Of a stretch of 64,000 bases of DNA, positions 48,328-59,279 are shown piece after piece. The notes beneath the pieces are model-generated. The model saw nothing but the letters and a program-made list of their open reading frames with translations. It did no database searches and was not told the origin of the DNA. How positions within the stretch are numbered: the stretch's first letter is position 1; each line of letters begins with the position of its first letter. A program made the position numbers and the translations under genes. This stretch comes from Tillus elongatus (Eukaryota > Arthropoda > Insecta > Coleoptera > Cleridae): positions 71,514,082 through 71,578,081 of the forward strand of contig OZ023270.1 of assembly GCA_964006375.1 (NCBI GenBank), written 5' to 3'.

Positions 48328-48720
48328 CCGAGGCACTCAATATACCATATGATCGTGTTCGTCATATAGTTCACGCCGATAAGGACATGGAAAAAGTGTC
48401 CCCACAATGGATGTCCACATGTTACCTATTGTTACTATTGATCAAACTTGTATACTTTTTATGAGCCTGAAATAAATCAGCAATGGAAGGAATGGACGCC
48501 GTCTGGTTCCTCAAGGCCAAAAAAGAATTAATATTACCTGACCAGCTCACTTATTTACCGGATCTGGTCCCGTCTGACTATCCTTTCTTTAACTAAAAAA
48601 CGTAGTTTTCAAAGCAATTGTACTTATTAAAACCATATTCAATGAAATTCCAAAATCCAGGACCGAATTCAACAAAAATGTATTCTTTTATTGCTTAAAA
48701 AATAACAGCCTGTATATTGC
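48324..48720 (+). pseudogene. Internally deleted mariner transposase
   Basis: VSEALNIPYDRVRHIVHADKD then MEKVSPQWMSTC (48328-48420) matches the helix-turn-helix and linker LGISYERVHHIL...KVSARWVPR of mariner. Next WTPSGSSRPKKE near 48495-48530 and YLPDLVPSDYPFF near 48555-48595 (third catalytic Asp in PSD). The DETW to second-Asp part is missing, so it is an internal-deletion derivative with frameshifts. Confidence 0.75.
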
Positions 48721-48839
48721 AATTTGTAATTTCTGATGCATGAATCGAAACCTTGTAAGAAAGCTAAGCGAAAATATACAGAGCCTGCAATCTTTACATT
48801 TTTATAGTATCACTGTAAACTATTTCCAGCTTTAAATGA

Positions 48840-48960
48840 AAGGTTTTTAGCGAATTTTCATAAAGAAAATGTCGCTAAAAAGAGGTAGCGACTTTCGAAT
48901 TTTCGAAATTTTTTTACAATGAACGCGAATTAGACCGTTTGCTACCCAAATCTAAAGTTC
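48840..48960 (-). repeat. Dispersed repeat crumb
   Basis: ATGAACGCGAATTAGACCG near 48918 parallels the inverse of CTAGTTCGCGCTCATTTGAA at 44427. Adjacent GCGAATTTTCATAAAGA at 48850 is a TIR-like string. Low similarity. Confidence 0.4.
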
Positions 48961-48969
48961 ATTCAAAGT

Positions 48970-48975
<6 letters not shown>

Positions 48976-49059
<84 letters not shown>

Positions 49060-49324
49060 TTTATTTGTTTGCTGTACTTTCAGTGATCTGCTATTCGGTT
49101 ACGTGGACTGCAGTTTCGAACCGTCTGCAGAGGCGACATTAATGATGTACGTACAGTCTCAGACACAGACCACACAGGAACGATCATAGTCAGTAGAGTG
49201 CTGATGATGAACTGGGACGGTTTGAAACTGCAGTCCACGTAACCAAATAACAAATCACTGAAAGTACAGCAAACAAATAAAGTGTATATTTAAAAGTGAT
49301 AACAGTGTAGTGCAACATTCCAAA

Positions 49325-49393
<69 letters not shown>
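48976..49393 (+). mobile_element. Hammerhead-like retroposon inserted in (TA)n
   Basis: Element 49060-49326 sits between TA tracts 48976-49059 and 49327-49393, as if inserted into one TA microsatellite. Arms of about 68 bp (49058-49128 and 49216-49283) form a near-perfect inverted repeat. The right half has CTGATGA (49201-49207), one T, GAACTG/CGGTTT helix (49209-49214, 49218-49223), GAAA (49224-49227), a 3-bp ACT/AGT helix and GTC ending 49235. GTG (49198-49200) can pair with CAC (49236-49238) as helix I. A unique tail at 49284-49326 ends CAACATTCCAAAAG. Confidence 0.62.
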
Positions 49394-49395
<2 letters not shown>

Positions 49396-49410
49396 CACGT
49401 CAATTTTAGA

Positions 49411-50260
49411 TTAAAAATGACACTTTGCAAACATAAAAACTTCACCACTACATTGAAAATTAATAACTAATCGCGTTTTGCTCTTGATAACGGGGAAAAA
49501 ACTAAAAACCCGCCAAACTTGTTGTAGCGAATGTTCAAAATGCATGCCTGGAACGTCTTGGTAGCAACCTAAGTATAGATAAAAATGTCTTCTAACGTTA
49601 ATCAACCTCTCAGGCTTGACCGAGCTAATCGCAGCCGTTACTCTTCTTCTTAAGTGAGTTAAATTGCGTAGTTTAGTTTCGTATACCATACTTTTCACAT
49701 ATCCCCATAAGAAGTCTAATAGCCCAAGATCGGGTGATTGTTCTGACCATTTTAACGAGCCTCGCCTCCCTATCCACTGATTTGGAAATAGTCGAGGTAC
49801 TACCAAACATTGATTTAGTAATGTGTTGGTTCTTCATCCTACTGGAACCATATCACATTCGCTGGAACTTGTGGTATTGCTTGATCAAGATATAAGTTTT
49901 AGAAAGTTGACACGCATTATTTTGAAGCAGTGCTAAATAATTACCCCCTTTCAAATTGCTATCAATGAAATAGAGACCAATGACGTAGTTTTCAACTATT
50001 TCTGCCCAAATATTAACCTTCTCATGATATTGCGTTTGTTGTTCTCTCATCTTGTGTAGATTTTATTTAGATTAGTAGCGACAATTTTGACGATTAACAT
50101 GGCTGTGAAGTATAAAACTGCACCCATCAGAAAACGAAACATGTTCTAGTTGGATAGCATTGTTATCTAACATTTCCATCACTTGTTCACAAAAAGACCT
50201 TCTTCTATAAAAACCCCTTCCATGAGGTCCTGACTTTGTATCAGTTTATAGGGATGCAAT
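49411..50260 (-). pseudogene. Decayed mariner-like transposase
   Basis: Minus strand: MREQQTQYHEKVNIWAEIVE (50050-49990) and IGLYFIDSNLKGGNYLALLQ correspond to the catalytic-domain start of an insect mariner relative (W-G, first Asp in FID). Then FPNQWIGRRGSLKWSEQSPD and LGLLDFLWGYVKSMVYETK (49790-49680) are the WIGRRG...SPDLTPLDFFLWG block. Followed by an RRRVTAAISSVKPERL helix. Frameshift between the two parts. Same lineage as 41945-42165. Confidence 0.8.
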
Positions 50261-50264
50261 TTAT

Positions 50265-50825
50265 TTTCTTTTAATTATCGAATAATCAATTAATGGCTAA
50301 CATCTAATGTTGTGACTGCTTGTGGGCTGGCGGTATGTTGGTTTTCCTCCAATCCAAGCGTTACATCCAATTTGGCATCATTACTCAGTGCATTTGAATT
50401 TTTTTCTTTGTATCTGCCTTACATGTCCAAGCTCACGAAATTACTTTTAAATTTTACTAATTATCTCTTGGGATGTAGGCGGCAAATCGGGAAATTTTTC
50501 TTGAAATAGTCAAGCAACTTCGATCTATGATCGTATTTTATCTCCGTAACCAATCATCTGTAGAAGTGTTATTTTATGCATTGCTGTTAAATAAACCTTG
50601 AATTGCACTTGCTGCGTCCAGGCGTCTTTTTGGAGATAGTTTGTGTGCATTAACGTTAAACAAAACACTCTTCATGCGGAAACTTTAGACAAACTTATGA
50701 ATGATATGGGCAAAATGTCAGCGTATAAGATACAGCATGTTTTTGTAGCTATAGAATTAACTCCAACAACAACAACACACCCACACACACACACACACCC
50801 TTATATTCTATATCAATTGAGCCCT
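50265..50825. other. ct intron; TIR fragment and (CA)n
   Basis: Inverted MITE-like end at about 50600-50625 (TTGCACTTGCTGCGTCC) and a CA-rich stretch at 50770-50802. Nothing else recognised. Confidence 0.45.
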
Positions 50826-50829
50826 TCCT

Positions 50830-52864
50830 GTAGTTGTGCAGGCGGCGAGTCAGTGGATTTGGGGCACCTTATTTGGAAGGCATTAATCTAACATGCGCTG
50901 CATACGCCGACGATGTGTCAATATTTGTGAGTAAAAACACTGACTTTCAAGTACTTCAGAAAGCGTATCAAACATATTCAAGAGAATCTAAGTCTGAATT
51001 GAACTCCAAAAAGTGTAGAGGTTTCTGGTGCGGTACTTGGAAGACACGAACTAATCGAGCTTTGGATTTTCAGTGGTCTGCAGAAAGCATAAATGTTCTT
51101 GGATTGACCTTTCCCAACGATCCAACAAGATATTCTGAGAGTGCATCAAAGACCATTATGGAAAAAATAGAACACTGCCTCTTTAAGTGGAGACAAAAAC
51201 TTCCATCCATATCTCTTGTTGGAAGAAAAATAATCATAAACCAATTTGTAGCCTCTAAGGTTTGGCATTTTTTTCACATCTTTTCATTCACAAAGACTCA
51301 GGTTAAATCGTTTCAAAAAATGTTTACAAATTTTATATGGACAAGAAAACATTGGACATGTGTAAAAGATCTTTGTGTGCCGGTTCCCGATGGGGGTTTA
51401 GGTGTTGTGCATCTGCAGTCAAAGATTGATACATTTAGATTGTACACTGTAAATAAAATAATAACGACTTCAGAATCACAAAAATGTAAAATTGTTATAG
51501 AGCACTTTATAAAAGAATTCACAGGGTATGGCGTTTCGTGGCAAATGTTTTTTTTGTAATAACTTCTCTAATTGTGCAACGAAGAAAAACACTTATTTCA
51601 TCAACAGATTGCACAAGGTTATTCAAAAATCAAAAGTCACTGTAAAGAATTTTCCACAGTCACTTCAAGATATAAAAACTATACCTCTTATGGATACCAA
51701 ATTGTTAGAAAAAACAATACCACCTCTGGTTAGTGAAATTTGGGAAGACGTTGGTTTTGAAACGGTGTCAGATTTTATGGAAGACGATAGGTGGATTTCA
51801 AACGATTCCTTGAAAGAAAAGTTGGCTACTAATTCAAGTGTTATTAAAAACAATTTGCTAACCAATTATAATCGAATCAAAGCATTTTTCGAGACCTATC
51901 GCAAAAATAAACACAATGATAGCTGCAAGCTAAAGTTAAGCCTTCTGGATTCTTCGGATAAACATATTTCAATTAAAAAAGAAACTAGGAAACAGATTCA
52001 ACAGATACTTACAGCAAATTACTTTGGTATCGAGAAATTAATGTGTGGCGCATGAACGGATGACCAAGGTCTTCTTACTTTAGCCCGTTAACTCTAGGAC
52101 ATGATTCTGATGTATCATGGAGGTTTGCAAAAAATCGCCTCGCTGATCCAATTTTTCTCAGCAATATCGGAGTAGTGGACTCGAAAAACTGCCTATTCTG
52201 CCCAGGTATTGTAGGAACAGCATGGCATATAATCATGTCTTGTCAAAGAACAAAAGACCTTTGGTGCAGAGTTAAAATATTGCTAAAAAAATCTTTTGGA
52301 ACGCCAAAATATTGCTAAAAAAATCTTTTGGAACGCCAAGAAATTCAAACCAAAGATTTATATTGTGGGTATCCAGGAAAATCGTTTAAGCACAACTTGG
52401 CCAATTTTATAATTAACATCGCAAAGTCAACGATCTACCGAGTGATAACCGACCTTTTCAAAAACGCAAAAGAGCCACCTCCCTACATAACAGTATTCCA
52501 GAATAGAATCAAATGCAGGCTGACAACAGAATTATCATGGTACTTCGGTAAGAAACAAATCGAACAATTCAAATCCATCTGGTGCGTCAACGAAGTGCTT
52601 TGTGTAGTCACTGAAAATCAAGAAGTACTGTTTTCTGTTTTATAGTACTAGGAAAAAGACTAAAATATTGGACAATTTGTGTTTTTCCTTTTCCTGGACA
52701 TAAAACGCTACATGTATAATTTTTGTATCTGTATATGTGTGTATGTAATGCATTGTATGCTTATGATACACTTATAATTTCTGTATTCTTAGGTGGTAGT
52801 TTAATGTTGTTAATTTTTTTAATGTATATTTGACAAGTGTATTATTGCATAGTTTTAATAAAGA

Positions 52865-52895
<31 letters not shown>

Positions 52896-52906
52896 AATAA
52901 CACATA
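50830..52906 (+). pseudogene. LINE remnant (L1/Tx1-like), 5'-truncated with (AAT)n tail
   Basis: Starts in the RT domain: INLTCAAYADDVSIFV (YADD box, about 50890-50935), then SELNSKKCRGFWCGTWKTR, INVLGLTFPND, KWRQKLPSISLVGRKIIINQ and PVPDGGLGVVHLQSKIDTFR, all typical of L1/Tx1-group elements. The frame shifts at 51555 and continues in a second frame to 52055. The segment 52328-52645 (WCVNEVLCVV end) finishes the ORF. A 32-bp tandem duplication occurs at 52274-52337. Ends with (AAT)n at 52870-52900. Earlier RT motifs are missing, so it is a dead truncated copy. Confidence 0.82.
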
Positions 52907-52909
52907 AAT

Positions 52910-53930
52910 GCAGCTGTTTTCGGAAGTCGTCAGAACGACCTAGTAAATAACTTGACATTCTGAAGAGCAAAGTTCGGGAGGAAATTAATAATAAAAACAT
53001 ATAAAATACAATATCCAATTATACTATTTAGAAAGCCAATTTGAATAATCTTAGATCGAAATGAAAGTAACACGGCATAAAAAATATATATTTAGTAGAC
53101 GGTGGGGTTGAACAAACAGGTCGTTATTGATTAAACAAACGTTCTAATTTCGGACTGATTTTTCTTCCATTGTTCGGATATTAATGTTATTCATTTTCGC
53201 GTTTTCTCGCATGCAGCTATATAGTCTTCTGTTGGCTAGGTCGATAAGAATTCTATTAGTGTGTAATTCTGAAGAAACCGAACAGGTACATTATGTAAAC
53301 TAAAAATAAATATTAAATGAATGGCTCACTCGAGGGGTTAGAGGGGAATATATGTGTTCGCACAATATCCAAACCTAGCTTTTCCACTGCATTAACAGCT
53401 CTTTACGTCGACCCTATCAATGTGGTGTTGATTTTTCTGATCGGACAAAGATGGAAAATTGAAAATGTTGCACCGTATTGGCGGGATATGGGGGGTGGAT
53501 TTGCGTGTCAAGTGGTTGCATGTACAAAAACGCCGTAAAAAGTTTTTTATAATTCCCGACCGTGATAGAAATCGAACCTACACGAAAAGAAACAAAGTCT
53601 CTCTCGCTTATGTGTTGGTGTTTGGAAGGTTTACAGTCATTTTTATTTCAGCACAAGGGTGACGTTTAACCACTTCATTATTTCGTTTATTTTCTAACTC
53701 ACACATTATTAGTTGCTGAACTTGTTACTTTTACACGATAGTAAACGTTCAAAACTTCAAGTGGATCGGAAGCATTTTTTTGGTTTTTTTGAATGGAGAT
53801 TAGAAACGTAAAGATTTAGATCCTCAAAACTACACTTTAAAGCTTTGCGCTTGAAGCTTGTAGTTATAACAAACGGAAAATAGCTCCAATGTACAAATAC
53901 GCTAATGAGATAGCGATAGGGGGAGAAAAG
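52910..53930. other. ct intron, nothing certain
   Basis: No gene recognised. The stretch 53550-53580 (AGAAATCGAACCTACACG) is B-box-like on the minus strand but no SINE body follows. Confidence 0.4.
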
Positions 53931-53935
53931 GAAAT

Positions 53936-54176
53936 TTCAGTATAATCAGTACACTTGGAGAACACCCAAATCACCACAACACATATTTCAGAGACCTTAC
54001 GCTCGTTTCGTTGACAAAGTCAACATCTTCAGATGAAGAAAATTCTAACAGATGTTGACTTTGTCAACGAAACGATCGTAAGGTCTCTGAAATATGTGTT
54101 GTGGTGATTTGGGTTCTCCAAGTGTACTTATTAGTGCTCATCACAGGTTCCAGTGTTCACATAGTTCAGTATAATC
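53936..54176. mobile_element. Hammerhead-like inverted-dimer retroposon with 12-bp TSD
   Basis: Insertion 53948-54164 between TTCAGTATAATC at 53936-53947 and 54165-54176. Two ~80-nt arms (53950-54032 and 54049-54127) are almost perfect reverse complements with an 18-nt spacer. The left arm on the minus strand carries CTGAAGA (54032-54026), one T, GTTGAC/GTCAAC helix (54024-54019, 54015-54010), then GAAAC (54009-54005) and GGTC about 9 nt on. The right arm has the same block but loses the first bases of CTGA. A unique tail follows to 54164 (TTAGTGCTCATCACAGGTTC then CAGTGTTCAC). Confidence 0.68.
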
Positions 54177-54179
54177 GCT

Positions 54180-54685
54180 ATACTTTAAAAACTCGTTTGC
54201 TCGATTCTCGTATATGCTCATTTCAAGTATCAAAGTACCAGATTGTTTGAAAAATACTTTCAACAAAATTGCCAGAGGAGTTAGAAATATATCAGATCTT
54301 TCGCGGCTTTTGAAAAATATCAGGGTGAGAGCATGTATGTATCGTTTCCTTTTATATCTACAATCTGCACATGATTTTAGGTTTCTTTGGCAGTAAATTT
54401 TCCAAAGAAAAATAGTTTACAACATGACACATATTTTTTAAAATAAGCCCATGTTACACCAGTTTTTGGATAAAATCATTTGTTACCGAGTTACCCTATA
54501 AAAGTGTCATCCTCTATAGGTTTCCCACCGAAAATTAAAACCAAATATGTCCCTTCTTTTGGGGCTATAAAGTTATACAAAATCTCGTTTTGTCTAGCTT
54601 TCTCTGAACTTTTCAATACTGGAATTAATTTATCCAATATAATCGTTTATAGTGAATCGACACAAATACAAGTATTGTAGCAGAA
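54180..54685. other. ct intron, nothing recognised
   Basis: No gene or repeat identified. Confidence 0.4.
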
Positions 54686-54689
54686 AATT

Positions 54690-55545
54690 CTCATTACATT
54701 ATTGAGACACAAGCTGAAGACGTGAAGAGTTAACGTGTGGAGGAGGGTAGTAGTAGTAGCAGTGGTGGGGAGGCCAACGCCAAGCAAGTAGGCCACAATG
54801 GGCCCTTTTTGCCAACTCCAGCAACCCAGCAACAATGCGCTACTCTCCCTCGGTTCCATCGCCAAACCGCCTCGACCTCGAGATGAAGGCCGTGATGGTC
54901 TTCAATTGGACGGTACTTACCTGATTCCTCCGCAGAGTCCTCGATCCTAACAATTCTGCTCGAAGACTCCCAAAAGCCTCACATTCACATAGGTAGTGGT
55001 AGGACGTGTCTTCATCCTCACCGCATTCCTGGCAAATGAGATCCCTCTCTACGCCTATCAATGTGAGGTGTCTTCTAAGGTCTCAGGGGCCTCTCAGCAC
55101 CGCAAGGATGCGGCGAAACATAGGTCCTGTCCGGCCCCTCCGCGAAGTTCCTCGCCTGCCTGCAGCCACCAACCGACCCCCAGTGCCTCTCCATTGCTTC
55201 CTCGGTCCACCTGTCTAAGGCGACAGAGACCGTCTTCCTACTTATACCTATCGCAGGCTCCGGGCCACAGAACGGCCGCCGGGAACCAAGCCTTGCGAGA
55301 TTATTCGCCACCTCATTCCCCGCTACGCCACAGTGACCCGGATGGTATATGCGCCAAGAGCATAGCTCTCGCGCACCCCCAGGCCCTCGATGTATATTCC
55401 TGCCCCGGAGGATTTTTCGTCCTCCAGCCGCGATCCGTCGGTGAAACAGACCAGGCTTGCGGGCTGGAATGCAACCTCATTTTCCCTCCACTGATCCCTA
55501 CTGGGGATCCGGAGGGTGTAAGGCCTAGTCAACCTAATATCGTCC
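54690..55545 (-). pseudogene. LINE remnant with RNase H and zinc knuckle (R1/I-like)
   Basis: Minus strand: VCFTDGSRLEDEKSSGAGIY then IEGLGVRESYALG (55450-55345) is an RNase H start (catalytic Asp in TDGS). ANNLARLGSRRPFCGPEPAI near 55310-55250 is the A-xx-A region, and CQECGEDEDTSYHYLCECEA (55035-54975) is a CCHC knuckle. The 3' UTR contains GGCAAAAAGGGCCCA and TGGCCTACTTGCTTGG (54810-54770), matching the 3' half of the SINE at 17668-17819. More GC-rich than surroundings (LINE codon use). Frameshifts throughout. Confidence 0.82.
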
Positions 55546-55629
55546 CAGTGGAGGAGGGTACTTTAACACAAACCCACACGAGACAAAGTTGTATAAAAAT
55601 TATGAGACATTGTTCCAAATTAAAATGAT

Positions 55630-56235
55630 CCTGGCTTACCGAATAGTAATATCTACAATTAGTTTGCTTTAAGGTATTTACGATCCCCTTTCCTTTTTTC
55701 TTTTGGTAGTATTTGAAATAAAAGTGTATGTGAGTTCACCACAAAATCTAGACCATCTGCAAAATCTAAATTTGCATAATTGAACCATAAGTCGTTCACA
55801 ATGTAGAAAAACGTGCCAATAGACTTACGTATTGCCTGGAGGCTGGTGGACGGCATTATAAACATTTGCTTTAAATGAAGAATTAATTTGATTTTTATTT
55901 GCCAAGGTTTATTTTTGATTTCTGTTAGTAGTAACATATATATTTGCCACTATTTAAATGAGTTTTATTCGAAAACTTCGTTATCCAAGTAGCAAAACTT
56001 AACTATTGTCATTTTAGCATTAAAATAATTTCCCAAAAAATGTGTTGACATTTCCAAACATGTTAACGAGGTCAACAACAAGGAAGTGTGGAAACCCTGC
56101 CTTAATAGTTTTTCCAAAGTGAAATTCAGTCCCCTGCGATAAATTCGTTTCATAATTTAGCCACCTATTTATTAGGGTTCATAAAAATTCTTATCCTTTT
56201 ATAGAAGCAACGAGGATTTAAACCTAACATATTTT
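55630..56235. other. ct intron, nothing recognised
   Basis: No gene or repeat identified. Confidence 0.4.
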
Positions 56236-56254
56236 TATTAGAAATAACCTTCTA

Positions 56255-56455
56255 AATCCGTAGAGACTATTTCTCTGACTTCACAAATGTTTCTTTTCTT
56301 CACTGTAACCGGTTCCGCTGTTTGACATCTTGAAACAACAAATCCGGTGACAGAGAAGGAAAGAAACATATGTGAAGCCAGGGAAATAGTCTCTCTGTAT
56401 TCAGTATGGAACGGTTTCACAAAGTAAGGGCAACATCAATCATCGAAACATAATC
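56255..56455 (+). repeat. Hairpin-headed short retroposon, larger copy
   Basis: GAGACTATTTCTCTGACTTC then ACAAATGTTTCTTTTC at 56264 faces GAAAGAAACATATGTGAAGCC then AGGGAAATAGTCTC at 56360-56394, an imperfect ~36-bp inverted repeat with a ~60-nt loop. The tail GTATGGAACGGTTTCACAAAG then TAAGGGCAACATCAATCA matches the 4100-4216 element. TSD not evident. Confidence 0.6.
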
Positions 56456-56479
56456 TTCCCTTAGTGAAGGTTGAAGCAT

Positions 56480-56605
56480 GTGGTGATAAGCACACTTTAA
56501 AGAACCCTGTTTACCGCAACACATTTTTAAACCTGATGACCATTTCGCTATCACTGTTAGCGTCTTCAGAGAGATAAATAATTTAAGTAATACACTTATA
56601 ATTTT
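56480..56605 (-). repeat. Diverged hammerhead-like family copy
   Basis: Minus strand: CTGAAGA (56573-56567), C, GCTA...TAGC, GAAAT, then GGTCATCAGGTTT and AATGTGTTGCGG, and a tail with AGTGTGCTTATCACCACATG. Aligns block by block with 53948-54164. No inverted arm or TSD seen. Confidence 0.55.
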
Positions 56606-56609
56606 CTCT

Positions 56610-57165
56610 TTATTGAGAAAAATGTTTACAGAACACTTGCAATGTTTCTAGACCTCTCAAAAAATAGTTATATAACTACAAATTCTGAAATAAATATAAA
56701 GTGATTGAAAGGTTACATCAAAACATGAGTTTCACGAAAAGCAACTAAACACACTGTATCTCAGAAACAAGGGCCACCAGTCACCAACTTTCCAGCTTTT
56801 TGCTATCACTTATGTACGGACATGTGGTTACGCTATCAGCATATTTAGATCAGTTTTTTTGTGGAAAATTGGGCTTTTCTTTGTAAGAATTATATATTTC
56901 AAGGTAACTACGTTGTTTTAGTTAAGATTTGTACCCAAATTGCCTGTACACAATGAAAAAATTCTAGACTAATAAAAAAATGAGTTATTAGTGATATATA
57001 TTTTTTGTAAATTGATAACCCACTTGCTGCGACTAGAGTTTTGGTTGAATGTAAAAAGATTCAATTTCAAAGTGTATACAAACTGTAAGCAATATTGAGA
57101 TCCCAACATTACTTTTTTTATTTGAAAGCTAATTCCTGAAATTATACTGAATACAACCCTGAACA
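56610..57165. other. ct intron; TIR fragment
   Basis: Inverted MITE-like end at 57008-57040 (AACCCACTTGCTGCGACTAG); otherwise unrecognised. Confidence 0.4.
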
Positions 57166-57168
57166 TGT

Positions 57169-57172
<4 letters not shown>

Positions 57173-57212
<40 letters not shown>
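57173..57212. repeat. (CA)n microsatellite
   Basis: About 40 bp of CA. Confidence 0.95.
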
Positions 57213-57213
<1 letters not shown>

Positions 57214-57734
57214 AGTGTAATCAACCATCCGCTGCTCGATCTCCATCAAACGTCCATTTGTTTGCAACAATTGAATGGATATTATTCGTAAAAACGTCTA
57301 TCATTTCAATCTGGTATCGGCCATGCATGTGAAAGATTTTTATGCAGAAATGCATCCCCGTCAAATGCAACACAAGTTTCAACGTCATTGATGCATTTTT
57401 CAATGGATTATTCGAACATGAACAAGCTTTACAATCGATACATAGAGCGTTTTTTATCTGTTTTAACAGTGTCGGTAATGGATATAATGGCGAAAGAATT
57501 GAGATGTTTACTTATTGTTTAAACAGTTATTGTTGGAAAAAATACAGTTGTTATTTCATACAAATTGTAAAAATGCTTTGTTTCGGTGTATACATATTAA
57601 TTACGTCTGTCGGAAAAGTCTGCACTTCACGAAGCACTGGTTTTGCATAGTATTTATACAAGGAAATTTCACAAACGCCTTTTTTATCTAGTAGAATTCA
57701 CAAAGAGTACTGAAAAGTACTTAGCCTCAAATAA

Positions 57735-57850
57735 GGAACGCAGTAATTGTTTTCAAACAAATTATTTATTGGACACAATCTCCTCGAAGACCTACACATT
57801 TAGCAGAGCGTTCGTAAGGTAATTCTAAATCATTTAAAGAAATCTTGTGA
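57735..57850 (-). pseudogene. Mariner 3'-end fragment, left part
   Basis: TTATTTATTGGACACAATCTCC, then ACACATTTAGCAGAGCG, aligns with 15215-15300 (TTATTCATTCAACACAATTTCC, TACATTCAGCAGAATG), the C-terminal coding end of a mariner. A possible continuation lies at 59440-59510, on the other side of LINE copy C. Confidence 0.55.
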
Positions 57851-57999
57851 TCTCATATCTTATTCCTGAGTAGAAAACATAAAGTAACACCTTACCCAAA
57901 ATTTAAAAAAAATGTAAAGTATGGTGGTCATTTAATATAATTGATATGGAACAAGGGAAACTGGAGGATGTGCTTGCTGTGCCTTGTTATATAAACAAC

Positions 58000-59275
58000 T
58001 TCATAGACTGCCGACCTCCTTTCCTTTGTCACCCATTCTTGGAACAAGTCTATGGAACTACACGGTGAATCCCAGATTGTCGCTCTAGACATATCCAAAG
58101 CATTCGACCAAGTCAGACACGCAGCGCTGCTTAATAAACTACCGGCCTATGGCCTACCACCAAAACTCTGTACCTGGACAGCAAATTTCCTCTCTAACCG
58201 GAGCATTTCTGTTGCCGTGGATGGCCATTCCTCTAAACTGTATCCAATTAATGCAGGAGTTCCTCAGGGTTCAGCTTTAGCCCCTACTTTGTTTCTTCTC
58301 CACATCAATGACCTTCTCTCTAGCACATCCAACCCAGTTCACAGTTACCAGGACGACAGCACCCTCTACTCAAATATACAATATCCTAAGCCTGTCTCTT
58401 TAGCCCCACTAGATGAGAATCGCAGACTCATGGAGAGTTCTATCTCCGTGGATCTCCAAAAACTATTAGACTGGGGAAGTAGAAATCTTGTACAATTCAA
58501 CCCCACCAAATCACAGTCTTGCGCTGTTTCTCATAAGAAATACACTAGCCCTAGAGCCATCACAATAAACAACCAAGTTATTCAAAGTAATGAGTCATTT
58601 TCACTTGTTGGCATCTCTGTGGATCGAAATCTAAATTGGCACCAACATGTCACATCAATTGCAGAACCGGCTGCTAAGAAATTAGGTTTCATCTTCCGGG
58701 CTCGCAAATACTTTTCAGCAGCTAATCTCTATACTTTAGATACTTCACAAATAAGACCAAACTTCGAATACTGCTCCCACATCTGGGGTGCTGCTGCCGC
58801 TTCTACACTCGCTATCCTGGACTCAATTCAGAAGAGAGCTGTACGTCTCATCGGTGACCCTACCCTCACCCAAAGGCTGCCATCCCTTACCCACCGACGT
58901 GCCGTTGGTGACCCCTCTCTCTTTTATAGATATCTGCACGGGCACTGCTCTAAGGAGCTTTCTTCCATAGTTCCTCCACCTGCTGCCCCCAACAGATCTA
59001 CCAGGGGAACAGGGCGAATGTACCCTTTTACTGTCCAGGTCACCACACATAGAACATTTTGTTATGCCCGCTCTTTTGTCCCGAGGACTTCCAAGTTGTG
59101 GAACTCCTTGCCGGCACATGTTTTTCCTTCTCCCCCGAATCTCCGAACCTTCAAGTCCAGAATTAACAAGTTGCCTCTTTCCACCTTGTCGACACCCACG
59201 GTACGATAGTATTTAGGCTGTAAGCCCTCGTGGTGTGTTGTTGAAATAAAACAAAAATAATAAAAAAAGACGTTT
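58000..59275 (+). pseudogene. Non-LTR retrotransposon copy C, 5'-truncated, uninterrupted frame
   Basis: One frame of about 385 codons (58052-59209) covering the RT core to the C-terminus. Motifs: VALDISKAFDQVRHAALLNK, GVPQGSALAPTLFLLHINDL, SYQDDSTLYSN, GISVDRNLNWHQHVTSIAE, SQIRPNFEYCSHIWGAAAAS and RRAVGDPSLFYRYLHGHC. The catalytic box reads YQDD where copies A and B have YADD, a change next to the two essential Asp residues. The 3' end GTGTTGTTGAAATAAAACAA plus an A-rich tail is shared with A and B. Lacks endonuclease and the N-terminal RT, so it cannot move itself. The intact frame suggests recent insertion. Confidence 0.88.
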
Positions 59276-59279
59276 TTTT

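Noticed and set aside
48060..48464. Open frames with long Tyr-Ile runs (also at 18443-18718 and 48939-49142)
   Set aside because: Translated TA microsatellites.
54996..55628. 210-codon + strand open frame, Pro/Ser-rich
   Set aside because: Antisense shadow of the GC-rich LINE RNase H region read on the minus strand.
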